Below, piece after piece: positions 4,524-6,799 of a DNA stretch of 6,799 bases. The stretch is from Sedimenticola sp. (GTDB lineage Bacteria; Pseudomonadota; Gammaproteobacteria; Chromatiales; Chromatiaceae). Where the stretch lies: NCBI GenBank assembly GCA_030590525.1, contig JAUUYI010000113.1, forward strand, positions 1 through 6,799, given 5' to 3'. Numbering within the stretch: the first letter of the stretch is position 1; each line of letters opens with the position of its first letter. A model generated the notes under the pieces. The model saw only the letters and a list, made by a program, of their open reading frames with translations, was not told the DNA's origin and did not search any database. Made by a program: the position numbers and the translations under genes.

Positions 4524-5882
4524 TTATTCGGCCGGTTCGGCCTGCCTGTAGCCGTACTTCTCCACCATCCGGTAGACACTGCGTTCGCTGATACCGAGGA
4601 TACTGGCCACCTGCGAACGGTGCCCCGAGTAGCGATCGAGCAGCATACCGAGGTACTGTTTCTCGATTTCACTCAGGGTAGGTTCCCTATCGAAGGAGAG
4701 CGCAAAGCTCGGGGTTTCCCTCAACTGAGAGGCGCAGAATGCCAGATGCTGCTCCCGGATCGCCGGCGCGTCACCGGATAGGATGATCGAGCGCTCCACC
4801 ACGTTTTTCAGCTCCCGGATATTACCCGGCCAGTCGTAGGCGGTAAGCATGCGCATGGCGCTGCTGGCGACCCGCTTGCTGATGCGCCGGGAGAAGTCAT
4901 GGTTCTGTATGAAGTGGTTGACCAGTGTCGGGATATCCTCTCGGCGCCGCCGCAGGGGTGGGACATCAATCACGAATCCGGCCAGCCGGTAATAGAGATC
5001 GTTGCGGAAGCCGCCGTTGTGAGCCAGCTGCTCCAGATCCCGGTTGGTAGCGGCCACGATGCGCACATTGGCCTTTAGATCCTTGGTGCCTCCCACTCTT
5101 CGAAAGGTGCCGGTCTCCAGTACACGCAGCAGCTTGGCCTGAATGGTGGTCTCGGTCTCACCGATCTCATCCAGGAACAGGGTGCCACCCTCCGCTCCCT
5201 CGATCAGCCCTTTTTTCTGCCGCGAGGCGTCGGTGAAGGCCCCCCGCTCATGTCCGAATACCTCGGACTCGAACAGCTTCTCCTGCAGGGTACAGCAGTC
5301 CACTGCCACGAAATTACGCTTGCTGCGGTGGCTGCACTCGTGGATCGCCTGGGCTACCAGTTCCTTGCCGACACCACTCTCCCCCTGGATCAGCACCGAG
5401 ATCTCATTGGGTGCCACCGCATCGATCAGCTGCCTGACCTGTTTCAGCTTGCTTCCGGTACCGACCATGAAGTGGTCACTTCTGGACTCGAGGCGGGCCT
5501 TGCAGAACTGGTGGTCGAGTTGCAGGTTCGCATGCGCCAGTACGCGCTCGACCACCAGCTCCAGTTCGTCCAGGGTGAGGGGTTTGACCAGGTACTCCGT
5601 GGCGCCGGCCTTCATCGCCTCTACGGCATCCTTTACCGAGCCGTATGCCGTGAGCAGTATCACCGGGCGTTCTGCGGCCAGCTGCGGCAACAGTTCCACC
5701 CCATTGGCATCCGGGAGCCGCACATCCATGATGATGAGCTTGGGTTCGTTGCTGTCGAGATAATGGCTCGCTGCCTCCCAGCTCAGCGCTGTTGTGGCAT
5801 CGAACCCCAGGTGACTCAGATGGTTGGTTACCAGGCCATTGAGAACCCGGTCGTCTTCGATGACGAGTATCTGTCCCTTCAA
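4524..5882 (-). CDS. NtrC-family sigma-54-dependent response regulator
   Basis: 452 residues. A receiver domain (about 4-118) has the acidic pair Asp10/Asp11, phospho-acceptor Asp53 (IIMDVRLPD), Thr78 and Lys100. A linker leads to the AAA+ sigma-54 interaction domain (about 137-370) with Walker A GESGVGKE (167-174), the sigma-54-contacting GAFTDA loop (214-219), Walker B GGTLFLDEIG (232-241), an FRNDLYYRL segment (292-300) and WPGNIREL (351-358). A Fis-type helix-turn-helix closes the protein (about 405-445, GHRSQVASILGISERSVYRMV). All catalytic motifs are intact, so it should bind enhancer-like sites and use ATP to open RNA polymerase-sigma-54 promoters after phosphorylation. The start is TTG (5882-5880), backed by GGAGGAG on the minus strand (5894-5888), and it overlaps the kinase stop in TTGA. 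The partner is the adjacent kinase. No -24/-12 promoter was found in the window, so the regulon is unknown. Confidence 0.95.
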   Translation of the reverse strand: MKGQILVIEDDRVLNGLVTNHLSHLGFDATTALSWEAASHYLDSNEPKLIIMDVRLPDANGVELLPQLAAERPVILLTAYGSVKDAVEAMKAGATEYLVKPLTLDELELVVERVLAHANLQLDHQFCKARLESRSDHFMVGTGSKLKQVRQLIDAVAPNEISVLIQGESGVGKELVAQAIHECSHRSKRNFVAVDCCTLQEKLFESEVFGHERGAFTDASRQKKGLIEGAEGGTLFLDEIGETETTIQAKLLRVLETGTFRRVGGTKDLKANVRIVAATNRDLEQLAHNGGFRNDLYYRLAGFVIDVPPLRRRREDIPTLVNHFIQNHDFSRRISKRVASSAMRMLTAYDWPGNIRELKNVVERSIILSGDAPAIREQHLAFCASQLRETPSFALSFDREPTLSEIEKQYLGMLLDRYSGHRSQVASILGISERSVYRMVEKYGYRQAEPAE

Positions 5883-6799
5883 TGCTGCTCCTCCATCTGC
5901 CAGTCTGGATCCTTGAAGCTTAGCGTGAAACAGCTCCCCTGCCCCGGTCTGCTGTCGACTTCTATGCGGCCGTCGAACCGTTTTACCAGTGCCTGGGTGA
6001 TGGAGAGGCCGAGACCTGTGCCACTCACACCGTCTGCTCTCCTGCTGAAAAAGGGTTCGAAGATGTGTTGCAGATCCTGATCACGAATGCCGGTGCCGTT
6101 GTCTTCGAATCGGATCACCACCGTGCCATCCACGCTGTCGCTGGAAAGTGTAAGCCTACCTCCATCCGGCATGGCATGGAAGGCGTTCTGTATCAGGTTG
6201 AGAGTGATGATCCGTAGATCGCTCTCATTCGCCAGCACCCTGGGTCTGCTGGATGACAACTGCTGCTGGATCTCTATTCCGCTCTCGGATGCCTCCCATT
6301 GCAACAGGGAAGTGGTCTCCTCAATCACCTGATTGACAGATACCACCAGGGTTGCGCTGCCGGCGAACATGCTCATCTTGAGCAGTCGCCCGGTCACCTC
6401 GATACAGCGGTTGATCTCCTGGTCGACCAGCGTCATGCACTTCTTTATCTCCACCGGCGTCTCGATTCCTGTGTGGGATTCGTTGCGTATGGCAGAGTCC
6501 AGGGCCAATCTCACTGACGCCAGCGGATTGTGGATCTCATGGGCGACACCGGCCGCCAGCCGGCCGATCTCAGACAGCTTCTGCTCGTGCGAGATCTCCA
6601 CTGCCTTTTGCAGATCACGGACCGATTCAACGATCAGCCCACCATTTTGCCCTGCTCCATCGGGACCGTAGCCGGGCATGGGTGCGGCATAGATCTCCAC
6701 TGCCATCTCTTTGTCGCCGTGATGGCGGTGGCGATGAATCATCTTCACCGGTCGACCGTGTTGCCGGATCTCCTCCACCGGGCAGCTGATCATGGTGGG
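5879..6799 (-). CDS. Sensor histidine kinase, C-terminal part (5' end beyond the window)
   Basis: The reading frame stays open to the last base, with two codons (Pro, Thr) upstream of the Met codon at 6793, so that Met is probably internal and the true start lies outside. Residues counted from that Met: 1-62 look like the end of a PAS/PAC sensor (CPVEEIRQHGRPV; VEIYAAPMPGYG; GGLIVESVRDLQK). The DHp helix follows, with phospho-acceptor His85 in AAGVAHEIHNPL. The HATPase domain (about 180-296) has the N-box NLIQNAFHAM (Asn203), G1 FEDNGTGI (Asp231), F-box IFEPFF and G2 GTGLGLSI. The order is that of NtrB-like HisKA/HATPase_c kinases. No transmembrane segment is in the visible part; one could lie upstream. 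It should autophosphorylate on His85 and pass phosphate to Asp53 of the regulator encoded next, whose start overlaps its stop. Confidence 0.93.
   Translation of the reverse strand, partial: PTMISCPVEEIRQHGRPVKMIHRHRHHGDKEMAVEIYAAPMPGYGPDGAGQNGGLIVESVRDLQKAVEISHEQKLSEIGRLAAGVAHEIHNPLASVRLALDSAIRNESHTGIETPVEIKKCMTLVDQEINRCIEVTGRLLKMSMFAGSATLVVSVNQVIEETTSLLQWEASESGIEIQQQLSSSRPRVLANESDLRIITLNLIQNAFHAMPDGGRLTLSSDSVDGTVVIRFEDNGTGIRDQDLQHIFEPFFSRRADGVSGTGLGLSITQALVKRFDGRIEVDSRPGQGSCFTLSFKDPDWQMEEQH
5888..5894 (-). promoter_or_regulatory. Strong ribosome binding site for the TTG-started response regulator
   Basis: GGAGGAG on the minus strand, 5 nt from the TTG at 5882, inside the last codons of the kinase gene. 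It justifies the rare start codon and implies translation coupled to the kinase. Confidence 0.75.

Noticed and set aside
5250..6080. 276-codon plus-strand open frame spanning the kinase-regulator junction
   Set aside because: Antisense to two well-supported genes; long open frames on the opposite strand are expected in GC-rich coding DNA.

Overview
This window most likely comes from the chromosome of a gammaproteobacterium. The coding DNA is moderately GC-rich, and the genes include a MetA-type homoserine acyltransferase and an NtrC-type sigma-54 two-component pair. Two dispersed intergenic repeats, a GTAGGGTGGAT...ATCCACC palindrome and a CCCTCTCCC...GGGAGAGG palindrome, are of kinds common in free-living and sulfur-oxidising Gammaproteobacteria. 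A Chromatiales-like sulfur oxidiser fits, but the genus is inference only.

Layout: 1-170 holds a palindromic repeat element whose terminal motif is present twice. 330-800 (+) encodes a small basic protein with an RRM-like N-terminal half. An AT-rich promoter-like gap follows, then 924-1856 (+), an unrecognised, probably cytoplasmic, helical protein with a coiled-coil C-terminus. 1857-2129 holds a GC-rich dispersed palindrome and, beside it, a complete 154-bp miniature transposable element (1952-2105) with 15-bp perfect terminal inverted repeats and a perfect 8-bp target duplication. 2130-4059 (-) is a two-gene unit: an uncharacterised P-loop ATPase followed, 1 nt later, by the MetA-family enzyme. 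4230-4475 (+) encodes a small acidic lipoprotein, divergent from the ATPase. 4524-6799 (-) is a histidine kinase (cut by the window edge) overlapping a sigma-54-dependent response regulator.

Functional reading: metA supplies the activated homoserine intermediate of methionine synthesis and is probably translationally coupled to the ATPase. The kinase-regulator pair should switch on sigma-54 promoters in response to a signal sensed by the upstream, unseen part of the kinase; no target promoter was found here. The two left-hand genes cannot be assigned a pathway.

The most notable observation is the mobile miniature element. Its GTAA...TTAC ends and 8-bp duplication match the IS66 family, and a related copy with one end duplicated lies at 18-170. 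The other points of interest are a MetA acyl-specificity position occupied by neither of the two characterised residues, the uncharacterised ATPase coupled to metA, and a start-codon correction for that ATPase.
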